The notes beneath the pieces were generated by a model, which made no database searches, was not told where the DNA came from, and was given only the letters and a program-made list of their open reading frames with translations. 64,000 nucleotides of DNA, from the NCBI GenBank assembly GCA_044226535.1, contig JBGAGT010000005.1, forward strand, positions 124,001 through 188,000, written 5' to 3'. Positions 46,584 to 54,790 of this stretch are shown one piece after another. The position numbers and the translations under genes are program-made. Each line of letters starts with the position of its first letter. The stretch's first letter is position 1. The stretch comes from VBCG01 sp044226535 (GTDB lineage Bacteria > Pseudomonadota > Gammaproteobacteria > Burkholderiales > Casimicrobiaceae).

Positions 46584-47903
46584 ATGGCCGCTGACATCCT
46601 CGAGCTCACCGGCGTCGGCAAGCACTTCCGCTCGGCCGACGGGCATACCCGCGTCGTCCTCGACGGCGTCGACTTCACGCTGCGCGAAGGCGAGATCGTC
46701 GCGCTGCTCGGGCCCTCGGGCTCGGGCAAGAGCACGCTGCTGCGCATCATGGCGGGCCTCGTCGCCGCCGATAGGGGCGAGGTGCGCTACCGGGGCCAGC
46801 CGCTCAACGGCCCCGCGCGCGCCATCGGCATGGTGTTCCAGTCGTTCGCGCTCTTCCCCTGGCTCACCGTGCAGCAGAACGTCGAGCTCGGCCTCGAGGC
46901 GCGCGGCATGGAAGCGCGCAAGCGTGCCGCGCGCGCGCTCTCGGCAATCGAGCTGATCGGCCTGTCGGGCTTCGAGGGCGCGCTGCCGCGCGAGCTATCG
47001 GGCGGCATGCGCCAGCGCGTGGGCATCGCGCGCGCGCTGGTCATCGAGCCCGACGTCCTGTTGATGGACGAGCCCTTCTCCGCGCTCGACGTCCTCACCG
47101 GCGAACGCCTGCGCGACGACATCCTCGGTCTGTGGCGCGGCGGCACGATGTCGACCCGGGCGATGCTGGTCGTCTCGCACAACATCGAGGAGGCCGTTCT
47201 GATGGCCGACCGCGTGCTGGTCTTCGCCAGCGACCCCGGCCGCATCCGCTGCCAGCTCGCGGTGCAGATCCGCCGGCCGCGCACCGTCGACAGCCGAGGC
47301 GCGCGCGAGCTGATCGACGAGGTCTACGCGATGATGACCGCGGGCGCGGAGCGGCGCGAGCGCGCGGCCGGCGTCCCGGGGCATGTCCCGCTGGCCGAGC
47401 GCCTGCCGCATGCCGACGTCGCGCGCATCGACGCGCTGCTCGACCTCATCACCCGGCCGCCCTTCGACGGCCGCGGCGACCTGCCCAAGCTCGCCGAGGA
47501 AAGCGGCCTCGGCGACGACGAGCTGCTGCCCGTCGCCCACGCGGTGGCGCTGCTCGGCCTCGCGCAGCTCGACAAGGGCGACCTGCAGGTCACGGACCAG
47601 GGAAGGGGTTATGTTTCCGATTCCAACCCGGGGCGCCAGAAGCGCTTCGGCGCCCAGCTCGTCGCACAGGTGCCGCTCGCCGCGCACATCCGGCACAGCC
47701 TCGAGCAGGACCCCGCCGGCCAGCTCCCCGACACCCCGTTCCTGCGCCTCCTCGACGAGCATCTCGACGCGCAGGAGGCCGAGCGGACGTTCGAGACGGT
47801 GATCGCCTGGGGCCGCTACGGCGAGGTGTTCGAATACGACTTCAACACCGGCATGCTGCACCTGCCGCGCGAGGCCGCCGCCGCAGACTCGGGGCCGCGC
47901 TGA
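46584..47903 (+). CDS. ABC ATPase with C-terminal AAA-associated domain
   Basis: 439 residues. The ABC part (about 1-250) has Walker A GPSGSGKST, Q-loop VFQSFALFPW, signature LSGGMRQRVGIARAL and Walker B LLMDEPFSALD. From about 270 to the end lies the AAA-associated domain known in some NitT/TauT-type ATPases (ADVARIDALLDLITRPPFDG, DLPKLAEESGLGDDELLPV, ETVIAWGRYGEVFEYDFN). It partners the double permease encoded seven bases upstream. The extra domain may gate transport on ligand or signal. Confidence 0.88.
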   Translation: MAADILELTGVGKHFRSADGHTRVVLDGVDFTLREGEIVALLGPSGSGKSTLLRIMAGLVAADRGEVRYRGQPLNGPARAIGMVFQSFALFPWLTVQQNVELGLEARGMEARKRAARALSAIELIGLSGFEGALPRELSGGMRQRVGIARALVIEPDVLLMDEPFSALDVLTGERLRDDILGLWRGGTMSTRAMLVVSHNIEEAVLMADRVLVFASDPGRIRCQLAVQIRRPRTVDSRGARELIDEVYAMMTAGAERRERAAGVPGHVPLAERLPHADVARIDALLDLITRPPFDGRGDLPKLAEESGLGDDELLPVAHAVALLGLAQLDKGDLQVTDQGRGYVSDSNPGRQKRFGAQLVAQVPLAAHIRHSLEQDPAGQLPDTPFLRLLDEHLDAQEAERTFETVIAWGRYGEVFEYDFNTGMLHLPREAAAADSGPR

Positions 47904-47963
47904 GCCCGCAAGAAGTGCCGAGGCGGTCGTGCGGCCCGCGCCTCGACGCGCGGCGGGCCATCG

Positions 47964-48881
47964 TCAGGGCCCGATGCGCGTGTTCCTGCGCGGCATCGGG
48001 TCGAAGAAGTCGTGCATCAGGAAATCCTCGAGCTGCGCGTTGTCCTCCAGCCGCGCGGAGAGCCGCACGATGCGGCCCTCGCGGTCGGACTTCCACTCGA
48101 AGTCCTCCTTCTCGTACTGGCGGATGATCGCGATCATGGCGCGGATGATCGCGATGTCGATGGTCGCGTTGCTGCCGCGCCGCACCTCGATCTTCTGGGT
48201 CGCCCGGCGCTTGATGTTGTTGAGGTAGCCGAAGAACGTGAACTCGGCGTAGTCGTAGCCCTTGTACGTGATCTGGAACACGCCGCCGGTGTTGCGCGCC
48301 TCGCCGAGGCGCTCGGGGACGTTGGCCGACGCGAGGTTCTCGGCGATGGCGCGGTCGCGCCGCGCGTCGCGGTCCTTGGCGGGATCGGCCGAGAGCTGCT
48401 CGGGCGCCTCGCCGCGCGCGCGCCGCTGCGAGGCGATGTACGCCGACAGGTCGCCCGGAAGGGGCTCGGGGGGTTGCGTGGGGGCGGGCGGCGCCGGCAC
48501 CCGCGGCAGCGGCTGCATGGGCACGCGCTCGGTCGAGGGCACGTTGGGCAGCGTCGACAGGACCTGCGGCACGCGCGCCTTGGGCGCGGGCGCGCGCGGC
48601 GCGGCGGGCGGCGGGGTCGCGACCGCCGGCGGGATCGGCGATGCCGGCGTCTCCTGCGGGCTCGGTGGCCGCGGCTCGGACTTCGCGAGGCGCACCGAGA
48701 TCGGCACCTCGCGGTCGTCCTGCAGGTCGCCGATCATGATCTTCGGCTTGTGGAAGTACAGGAACCAGAACGCCGCCACGTGCACCAGCAGCGACAGCAC
48801 CAGCGCGATCCAGAAGACGGGGATCGTGACGACGTCGCTTCGCCGGGGCGAATCGTCGAACCAGGGACGGAAGCTGGGCAT
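47964..48881 (-). CDS. TonB-like membrane-anchored proline-rich protein
   Basis: 305 residues. One membrane segment (VFWIALVLSLLVHVAAFWFLYF) near residues 22-43 is preceded by Asp and Arg, so the N-terminus is cytoplasmic. A Pro/Ala-rich spacer of roughly 90 residues follows, then a folded C-terminal part of about 150 (ITYKGYDYAEFTFFGYLNN, IEVRRGSNATIDIAIIRAMI). The layout, short anchor and Pro-rich reach, is like TonB, but no typical TonB C-terminal motif is visible. It is convergent with the ABC ATPase gene. It may act with the TonB receptor upstream; the evidence is position only. Confidence 0.75.
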   Translation of the reverse strand: MPSFRPWFDDSPRRSDVVTIPVFWIALVLSLLVHVAAFWFLYFHKPKIMIGDLQDDREVPISVRLAKSEPRPPSPQETPASPIPPAVATPPPAAPRAPAPKARVPQVLSTLPNVPSTERVPMQPLPRVPAPPAPTQPPEPLPGDLSAYIASQRRARGEAPEQLSADPAKDRDARRDRAIAENLASANVPERLGEARNTGGVFQITYKGYDYAEFTFFGYLNNIKRRATQKIEVRRGSNATIDIAIIRAMIAIIRQYEKEDFEWKSDREGRIVRLSARLEDNAQLEDFLMHDFFDPMPRRNTRIGP

Positions 48882-49067
48882 TGGGGAAGGCGGCCGTGAA
48901 CGGCTTGGAACGCCGGCGCGCCCAAATGTTGCGGGCCTTGCGCGGGTGCGGGGCCACGGGCGGCCCCGGGGGAGCCGGGCACGAGGCCGCGGCGGGCATG
49001 GCGCGGGTCGAATGATGCCACAGGCAGGTGCCCGCGGCGGGCGGAAGGGCTGCCGGGCGGCAGCGCG

Positions 49068-49802
49068 TCAGCGCTGCGGGTCGGCGGCGAGGCGCGCCAG
49101 CACGGCGGCGACGATGCGATCGCAGCGCGCGCCGGCGAAGGAGAAGGCGTCCTCGATCGCGAGGTCGAGGTCGCGCGCCAGCGCCTCGCGCAAAAGCCCG
49201 CGCGCGCGGAAATACCGGGTGCGCACGGTCGCCGCCGGGATCGAAAGCACCTCGGCCACCTCCTCGACGGAGAGCTCCTCCACCGCGCGCAGCGCGAACA
49301 CCACGCGAAACACCTCGGGCAGCGCGTCGATGCGCGCCTCGACGATGCGGCGCACCTCGTGGCGGAGCGTCACGACCTCGGGCGCCGACGCCGCCGCGGC
49401 CGCTGCGGTGGCGAGGCCCGGAAGCCCGCCGGCCGCCTCGTCGTCGAAGGCGCCGAAGTCGTCGCCCGCCACCGTGTCGAGCGGCACCACCTCGGCGCGC
49501 CGCGTGCGCTTGCGCAGCCGCATCAGCGCCTCGTTCGCGACGATGCGCGTGAGCCAGGTGGCGAGCTGCGCCTCGCCACGGAAGTTGCCGATCGCCGCAT
49601 AGGCGTGCAGGTAGCCCTCCTGCAGCGCGTCCTCGGCCTCGGCGTCGTCGCGCAGGATGCCGCGCGCGGTGCGATACAGCCGGCGGTTGTAGCGGCGCAT
49701 CAGCATCTCGAAAGCGGCGTGGTCGCCCCCGGCCACCCGGCGCGCGAGCGCGGCGTCGTCGATCGACGCGTCGGCACCGCCCGCGGGCCTCACGCCGCTC
49801 AT
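49068..49802 (-). CDS. RNA polymerase sigma factor, sigma-70 family (ECF-like)
   Basis: 244 residues. Region 2: FEMLMRRYNRRLYRTARG...DAEDALQEGYLHAY (shown by its ends FEMLMRRYNRRLYRTARG and DALQEGYLHAY), AQLATWLTRIVANEALMRLR. Region 4: LPEVFRVVFALRAVEELSVEEVAEVL followed by TVRTRYFRARGLLREAL; its core is given here as LPEVFRVVFALRAVEEL. This is the RpoE-type ECF layout. A long Ala/acidic linker joins the two. The start at 49802 overlaps the cupredoxin stop codon as ATGA, so it is co-translated. No anti-sigma factor gene is next to it; in this gene group the preceding exported proteins may take part in signalling, which is inference. Confidence 0.9.
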   Translation of the reverse strand: MSGVRPAGGADASIDDAALARRVAGGDHAAFEMLMRRYNRRLYRTARGILRDDAEAEDALQEGYLHAYAAIGNFRGEAQLATWLTRIVANEALMRLRKRTRRAEVVPLDTVAGDDFGAFDDEAAGGLPGLATAAAAAASAPEVVTLRHEVRRIVEARIDALPEVFRVVFALRAVEELSVEEVAEVLSIPAATVRTRYFRARGLLREALARDLDLAIEDAFSFAGARCDRIVAAVLARLAADPQR

Positions 49803-50113
49803 TCGATCACCAGCGTCGCATGCATGGTGGGGTGCAGCGTACACCGGTAGGCCCAGGTCCCGCGGCGGGCAGCCTGCCAGGACCACGAGGCGCCCGGCGC
49901 GATCGTGGCCGAGTCGAAGCTGCCCTCGGCGGTGGCCGTGTGCGGCACGAGGTCGCGGTTGACGAACACGATGCGGTCGCCGGCGTGGACGCGCAGCGTG
50001 GCCGGGTGGAATGCCATGCCCTCGATGGCCACCGTATGCGTGGCGGCAAACGCGGGGAGCGCGCAGCACGCGGCCGCAACGGCGACCATCGCCAACCTGG
50101 ACAGTTCGGTCAC
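49799..50113 (-). CDS. exported cupredoxin (plastocyanin-like)
   Basis: 104 residues, GTG start at 50113. A signal peptide ends near AFAATHT. The blue-copper fold is seen in VAIEGMAFHPATLRVHAGDRIVFVN (given by the ends VAIEGMAF and AGDRIVFVN). Copper ligands are His in LVPHTATA and Cys, His and Met in YRCTLHPTMHAT. All four are present, so type 1 copper is likely. A duplicated Shine-Dalgarno-bearing segment lies upstream (50115-50146). It is the second gene of DUF4142-cupredoxin-sigma and overlaps sigma by ATGA. Periplasmic electron or copper carrier. Confidence 0.9.
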   Translation of the reverse strand: MTELSRLAMVAVAAACCALPAFAATHTVAIEGMAFHPATLRVHAGDRIVFVNRDLVPHTATAEGSFDSATIAPGASWSWQAARRGTWAYRCTLHPTMHATLVIE

Positions 50114-50114
50114 G

Positions 50115-50146
50115 TCGCCATCCTCCTCACCTCGCCATCCTCCTCA
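50115..50146 (-). repeat. 15-bp tandem duplication with ribosome-site sequence
   Basis: TCGCCATCCTCCTCA on the + strand occurs at 50115-50129 and 50132-50146. On the - strand each copy reads TGAGGAGGATGGCGA, so two ribosome binding sequences stand before the GTG of the cupredoxin gene. The gap 50114-50173 holds nothing else of note. Confidence 0.7.
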
Positions 50147-50173
50147 TCCGGACGCCCCCGTCAGACGTCCCCG

Positions 50174-50698
50174 TCACTTCGGCAGCGACGCCTGGATCAT
50201 CTTCGCGTGCTCGAGGTGTGCGACGAAGGCCGGGCGCACCTTGACGATCAGCGCCTTGAGCTCGGCGTTCTGCGCGTTGGGGACCAGCGTCGTGTCGATG
50301 GCGTCGAGCACCTGCTGGTGGTACGCCACCTCGTGGTCGACATAGGCCTTGTCGAAGGCCGCGCCGGACAGCTTGCCGAGCTTCGCGACGTTCTCCGCGC
50401 CGCCGGCCTTGAGCGACTGGCTGGTCGGGTTGTCCTGCGGCGTGACCTTGAGCCGGGTCGCCAGCGCCACGGCCTGCTGGTTGACGGCGCTGTGGTCGGT
50501 CACCATCTGCTTGCCGAAGGCGCGCACGTCGGCCGAGCTCGCGCGCGCCTCGGCGAGCTTGCCGGCATCGATGTCGACCTGGTTGGCGGTGACGACGATG
50601 TGCGCGATCTGCGCGTCGTCGGGGCCCGCGGCTGCGGCCGGCAGCGCCACGGCGGCGAGCAGCGCCGCCGCAAGGGCCATGGGGATACGGATGGTCAT
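50174..50698 (-). CDS. exported DUF4142 protein
   Basis: 174 residues from the ATG at 50698, with AGGAGG seven bases upstream, so the longer start at 50716 is less likely. A signal peptide ends AAAAGP. The body is an all-helical DUF4142 domain: QIAHIVVTANQVDIDAGKLA, FGKQMVTDHSAVNQQAVAL and DHEVAYHQQVLDAIDT, with the spaced histidines typical of this ferritin-like-looking family. It heads the group with cupredoxin and sigma factor on the - strand. Function is unknown; the family is often envelope-stress linked. Confidence 0.87.
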   Translation of the reverse strand: MTIRIPMALAAALLAAVALPAAAAGPDDAQIAHIVVTANQVDIDAGKLAEARASSADVRAFGKQMVTDHSAVNQQAVALATRLKVTPQDNPTSQSLKAGGAENVAKLGKLSGAAFDKAYVDHEVAYHQQVLDAIDTTLVPNAQNAELKALIVKVRPAFVAHLEHAKMIQASLPK

Positions 50699-50807
50699 GC
50701 TCGCCTCCTTGCGCACGAGGCGACGCCTGCCACCGCGCCTCGCGCGGCGGTCGTCGCCTCATGCCCATTGGATGCCGGCCGCGCCGGTGGCGTTCCCGCC
50801 GCCTGCG

Positions 50808-51272
50808 TCAGAGGCCGAGCGCGGAGAGCGAAGGATGGTCGTCTGGACGCCGGCCGAGCGGCCAGTGGTACTTGCGATCGCCTTCCGCGATGGGAAGGTC
50901 GTTGATGCTGGCGTGGCGCAGGCGCATCAGTCCCTCGCCGTCGAACTCCCAGTTCTCGTTGCCGTAGCTGCGGAACCAGAAGCCGCCGTCGTCGTGCCAC
51001 TCGTAGGCGAAGCGAACCGCGATGCGGTTGTCGTGGAAGGCCCACACTTCCTTGATCAGCCGGTAGTCGAGCTCGCGGCGCCACTTGCGGGTGAGGAAGG
51101 CCTCGATCTCGGCGCGGCCGTTGACGAACTCGCTGCGGTTTCGCCAGCGGCTGTCGACGCTGTACGCCAGCGCCACGCGGGCGGGCTCGCGCGTGTTCCA
51201 GGCGTCCTCCGCCATGCGCACCTTCTGCGCGGCGGTCTCGGCGGTGAAAGGTGGCAGCGGGGGACGGCTCAT
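50808..51272 (-). CDS. DUF1348 SnoaL-like protein
   Basis: 154 residues from the ATG at 51272, which follows CAGGAGATCACC. NTF2-like cone fold: FTAETAAQKVRMAEDAWNTRE, LAYSVDSRWRNRSEFVNGRAE and FLTRKWRRELDYRLIKEVWAF, ending in the family's WHDDGGFWFRSYGNENWEFD and HWPLGRRPDDHPSL stretches. The FWFRSYGNENWEFD segment and the C-terminal PDDHPSLSALGL are hallmarks of DUF1348. Substrate and role unknown. It is separated from the OFA transporter gene by a strong terminator. Confidence 0.9.
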   Translation of the reverse strand: MSRPPLPPFTAETAAQKVRMAEDAWNTREPARVALAYSVDSRWRNRSEFVNGRAEIEAFLTRKWRRELDYRLIKEVWAFHDNRIAVRFAYEWHDDGGFWFRSYGNENWEFDGEGLMRLRHASINDLPIAEGDRKYHWPLGRRPDDHPSLSALGL

Positions 51273-51286
51273 GGTGATCTCCTGGG

Positions 51287-51330
51287 GCTGAAAATGAAAA
51301 GCCGGCGCGGGTCGGATGACCCGCGCCGGC
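51287..51330 (-). terminator. intrinsic terminator of the OFA transporter gene
   Basis: A perfect 13-base-pair stem, GCCGGCGCGGGTC / GACCCGCGCCGGC, with a four-base loop, at 51301-51330. On the - strand it is followed by CTTTTCATTTTCAGC. It lies 74 bases after the stop codon of the OFA carrier gene and before the DUF1348 gene. Confidence 0.9.
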
Positions 51331-51403
51331 CTGACGCACCAGCATACGCGCATCGCGCCGGCGCGGCCCCTGGGCGGCCGCGGCGACGCAATGCAAGGAT
51401 GCG

Positions 51404-53062
51404 TCAGCTAAACAGCACCCAGGCGGTCTTCAGCGTGATGTACACGCCCCAGGCGAGGGGGATGCCCACCAGCAACCAGAACGCGGCGACCAGCCCGGTG
51501 GGCGAAGGCGAGCCCGATGCCGACCCGCCGCCATCGCGGCGCGTATCCGACTCGTGCGCGAGCTTCTTCTCGGCGGCGAGCTCGGCGTCGGTCATGTAGT
51601 ACTTCTCGGCGACCGGCTTCACCAGGTAGTTGCAGATGAGGCCGAGGACGAGGATGCCGACCAGGATGTACGCGGTGATGTCGTAGACCTGCGCACGCGG
51701 CACGCCGTGGTTGAGCTGGTACTCGCGCAGGTAGTTGACGATCACCGGACCGAAGATGCCGGCGGCCGACCACGCCGTCAGCAGGCGACCGTGGATGGCG
51801 CCCACCATCTGCGTGCCGAAAATGTCGGCGAGGTAGGCCGGCACCGTCGAGAAGCTGCCGCCGTACATCGAGATGATGATGCAGAACGCCAGCACGAACA
51901 GCGAGACATGGCCGTAGTGCCCCGACCACGGCGCCGACGCGTACAGGATGATGCCGAGGATGAAGAACGCGTAGTAGGTCTTCTTGCGCCCGATGTAGTC
52001 GGACAGCGAAGCCCAGGCGAAGCGCCCGCCGATGTTGAACAGGCTGAGCAGGCCGGTGAAGCCCGCGGCGATGGCCGCGATCGACGCCTTCTGCGGGACG
52101 GTGAGCTCGTTGAAGGTCGCCGCGACGCCGATCAGCTTGCCCGCGAAGACTTCCTGCAGCATCGGCGAGGCCATGCCGATGATGCCGATGCCGGCGGTCA
52201 CGTTGAGGCACAGCGCCCACCAGATCAGCCAGAACTGCGGCGTCTTCGGCGCGACACTCACGTGCACGTGGCGGGTGGTGATCATCGCCTTGGCGGAGTT
52301 CTGCGGCGGTGTCCATCCGGCGGGCTTCCATCCCGATGCCGGGACGCGATAGCTGAACGCGCCGATCAGCATGAACACGAAGTAGATCACCCCCATGGTC
52401 ACGAAGGTCTCCCACACGCCGACCGAGGTCGAGGTCGCGAAGTGCGTCATCAGCCGTTGCGCCAGCGGCGCGCCGATCATCGCGCCCCCGCCGAAGCCCA
52501 TGATCGCCATGCCCGTCGCCATGCCGCGACGGTCGGGGAACCACTTGATCAGCGTCGACACCGGCGAGATGTAGCCGAGGCCGAGGCCGATGCCGCCGAC
52601 CACGCCGGTGCCGAGCCACATCATCCAGATCTGGTGCAGATACACGCCCAGCGCCGAGAACAGCAGGCCGCCGCACCAACAAAGGGCGGCGACCACCCCG
52701 GCCTTGCGCGGGCCCGCGTGCTCGAGCCAGCCGCCCCAGATCGCCGAGGCCGTGCCGAGGAACACGAAGTACAGCGTGTACATCCAGCCGAGTTCGCTCA
52801 CCCTCCAGTCGCAGGTGGTCGAGAAGATGCGCATGAAGAACGACATGTCCGCCGCGCATTCCACCGACTTGGTGATGCCGATGGCACGCGACAGGGGCAG
52901 CCAGAACACGCTGAACCCGTAGGCCATGCCGATGCAAAGGTGAATGCACAGTGCCGCCGGGGGCACCAGCCATCGATTGAAGCCGGGATCGGCAATCGTG
53001 CGCTCCTTGGCCAGGATCCCCGAGGACGGGGGTGCACCCGGCGCGACAACCGTTGCATTCAT
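51404..53062 (-). CDS. OFA-family MFS transporter (oxalate/formate antiporter type)
   Basis: 552 residues, 12 membrane helices. It begins MNATVVAPG with GGAGGAAAACA upstream. The MFS signature between helices 2 and 3 appears as FLGTASAIWGGWLEHAGPRK, and GLGYISPVSTLIKWFPDRRG is the OFA-family loop; YIGRKKTYYAF is the second-half equivalent. The family includes OxlT, which exchanges oxalate and formate; other members carry monocarboxylates. It is divergent from a ModE-like regulator across 162 bases and ends at a strong terminator, so it is a single-gene transcript. Confidence 0.87.
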   Translation of the reverse strand: MNATVVAPGAPPSSGILAKERTIADPGFNRWLVPPAALCIHLCIGMAYGFSVFWLPLSRAIGITKSVECAADMSFFMRIFSTTCDWRVSELGWMYTLYFVFLGTASAIWGGWLEHAGPRKAGVVAALCWCGGLLFSALGVYLHQIWMMWLGTGVVGGIGLGLGYISPVSTLIKWFPDRRGMATGMAIMGFGGGAMIGAPLAQRLMTHFATSTSVGVWETFVTMGVIYFVFMLIGAFSYRVPASGWKPAGWTPPQNSAKAMITTRHVHVSVAPKTPQFWLIWWALCLNVTAGIGIIGMASPMLQEVFAGKLIGVAATFNELTVPQKASIAAIAAGFTGLLSLFNIGGRFAWASLSDYIGRKKTYYAFFILGIILYASAPWSGHYGHVSLFVLAFCIIISMYGGSFSTVPAYLADIFGTQMVGAIHGRLLTAWSAAGIFGPVIVNYLREYQLNHGVPRAQVYDITAYILVGILVLGLICNYLVKPVAEKYYMTDAELAAEKKLAHESDTRRDGGGSASGSPSPTGLVAAFWLLVGIPLAWGVYITLKTAWVLFS

Positions 53063-53095
53063 TGTTTTCCTCCGTGAGCTGGAACTAGATCTTGG

Positions 53096-53124
53096 TTGAC
53101 TTCATATGCGCTACACTGCATAAA
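53096..53124 (+). promoter_or_regulatory. promoter of the divergent regulator gene
   Basis: TTGACT at 53096-53101 is followed after 17 bases by CATAAA at 53119-53124, upstream of the regulator start at 53225. The AT-rich region 53063-53224 also has CATATGC-type motifs (53103-53109 and 53221-53227) that could be operator halves shared with the OFA gene. Confidence 0.55.
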
Positions 53125-53224
53125 GCATGTGCAGCTTGGCTTGCTAGTTGCCTGAAATCAATAAGCTTTTTACGGCCGCTCCACTAGGAATCAGCGAGCA
53201 TTTTTAATAGGCGATGGAGTGCAT

Positions 53225-54337
53225 ATGCAGCGCCTCGAGCTCAAACCCCGCTGGGTACTGAGGGATCGTCGCGACGACGAGGGGAAGCTTCGCCAACTCC
53301 TGGAGTTGCTGACCGCGATCCATGAGCACGGCAACCTGGTCGCCGCCGGCCGGGCGGCGCGCATTTCCTACCGGCACGCCTGGGGCATCCTGCGCGAGGG
53401 GGCACAGATGTTCGGGGTGCCGCTGGCGACGCTCACGCGCGGCCAGGGCGCCACGCTGAGTGCGCTGGGCGAGAAGCTCGTGTGGGCGGACAAGCGCGTC
53501 AATGCGCGGCTCTACCCGCTGCTCGACACGCTCGCCTCCGAGCTCGACGCCGACATACACCGCATGCTCGACAGCGCCTCGACCATCCTGCGCATCCACG
53601 CCAGCCACGGCTACGCCATCGCCCGCCTGCGCGACGGCCTCGCCGCCGAGGGGACCAACATGGAGCTGCAGTTCCGCCCCACCGGCGAGGCGCTCGCGGC
53701 GCTCGGCCGCGGCAACTGCGAGCTCGCGGGCTTCCACATCCCGCAGGGCGCCCTGCAGGGGCCCGTGCTGCGCCACTACGCGCGCTGGCTGCCACCGCGT
53801 ACCAGCAAGCTGATCAACGTCGTCACGCGAAGGCTGGGCATCATGGTCGCGCGCGGGAACCCCAAGCGGGTGCGAGGCATCGAGGAACTTGCGCGAAGCG
53901 ACGTGCGTATCGTCAACCGGCAGCTCGGGTCGGGCACGCGCCTGGTGCTCGACATGCTGCTCACCGAAGCGGGCATCGACAGCCATCGCGTCAACGGCTA
54001 CGACCGCATCGAGTTCACCCACGACGCCGTCGCGGCGTACATCGCCAGCGGCATGGCCGACGCGGGACTCGGCGTCGAGACCGGCGCGCGCAACCTGCGG
54101 CTCGATTTCATCCCACTGCTCTCGGAGCGCTATTACCTCGCGCTGCACGGCGAGCTGATCGGCATACAGCCGGTGCAGCGGATCATCGCCATGCTGAAGA
54201 GCGCGCCCTTCCGCGCCGTGATCAACGACATGCAGGGCCTCGATACCGAGCTCGCCGGCGACGTGCTGAGCGTCGACGAAGCGTTCGCCGAGCACGCGCC
54301 GCCGGCGCCGTTGCCGCGGCGCAAGCGCGCAGCCTGA
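53225..54337 (+). CDS. ModE-like regulator with substrate-binding domain
   Basis: 370 residues from the ATG at 53225 (GGAG five bases upstream); an upstream GTG at 53219 is possible. The N-terminal helix-turn-helix of ModE/LysR type covers about 20-100 (LLELLTAIHEHGNLVAAGRAAR, given by LLTAIHEHGNLVAAGRAAR; ISYRHAWGILREG). From about 120 to 345 lies a periplasmic-binding-like domain of the PBP_like type (LRIHASHGYAIARLRDG, GFHIPQGALQGPVL, VNRQLGSGTRLVLDMLL, HDAVAAYIASGMADAGLGVE). Such fused proteins are associated with molybdenum-cofactor and formate/oxalate metabolism. Control of the divergent OFA gene is likely from position. Confidence 0.87.
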   Translation: MQRLELKPRWVLRDRRDDEGKLRQLLELLTAIHEHGNLVAAGRAARISYRHAWGILREGAQMFGVPLATLTRGQGATLSALGEKLVWADKRVNARLYPLLDTLASELDADIHRMLDSASTILRIHASHGYAIARLRDGLAAEGTNMELQFRPTGEALAALGRGNCELAGFHIPQGALQGPVLRHYARWLPPRTSKLINVVTRRLGIMVARGNPKRVRGIEELARSDVRIVNRQLGSGTRLVLDMLLTEAGIDSHRVNGYDRIEFTHDAVAAYIASGMADAGLGVETGARNLRLDFIPLLSERYYLALHGELIGIQPVQRIIAMLKSAPFRAVINDMQGLDTELAGDVLSVDEAFAEHAPPAPLPRRKRAA

Positions 54338-54354
54338 GCCGTCATCGCGGCGCC

Positions 54355-54670
54355 GTCATCCCCGCGCAAGCGGGGACCCACCCCGTCATCCCCGCGACAG
54401 CGGGGACCCAGCGGTAGTGCGACACCCGCGCAAACATGCGTCGTGCATTGCCCTCGGCGAGGCGTGCGGCAGCCACCGGGGGCTCGGCCTTCGCGATGCA
54501 CCCGCTCGGGGCCGAGCCCCCGGCGTCCGCCGCGCCGAGGGCAACGCACGACACAAGCTTTGCGGCTTCCGGCGATACCGTTGCCCATGGGCTGCCCGTG
54601 ATGGCGGGGCATGGGTCCCCGCTTGCGCGGGGATGACGCATATCGCGCGGGGATGACGCATATCGCGCGG
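54355..54670. repeat. composite repeat island with opposed palindromic copies
   Basis: Two direct copies of the genomic palindrome at 54355-54380 and 54385-54410 are followed by a long hairpin (54440-54552). Inverted copies begin at 54613, and two shortened copies extend to about 54670. The region 54338-54790 between the regulator and the EamA gene has no credible reading frame. It looks like an inserted or assembled element with repeats facing inward on each side. Confidence 0.85.
54440..54552. repeat. 113-bp long imperfect hairpin
   Basis: Outer arms 54440-54459 and 54533-54552 (GTCGTGCATTGCCCTCGGCG and its complement) pair with one mismatch over 20 bases. Inner arms 54476-54489 and 54510-54523 (CCGGGGGCTCGGCC) pair perfectly over 14. 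An internal loop of 16 and 9 bases separates the two stems, and a 20-base loop closes it. The fold is far stronger than a terminator and is flanked by opposed palindromic repeats. Confidence 0.85.
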
Positions 54671-54790
54671 GGATGATGCGTGCTTCGCGAGACGGCGCGC
54701 AATTCGCGATGACGCGCACTTCGCGACCAAGACCAGCGAACGAGTCGGCGGGAGCCGCAGTACCCCCACGACACCCCGCTGCGATTGCGC

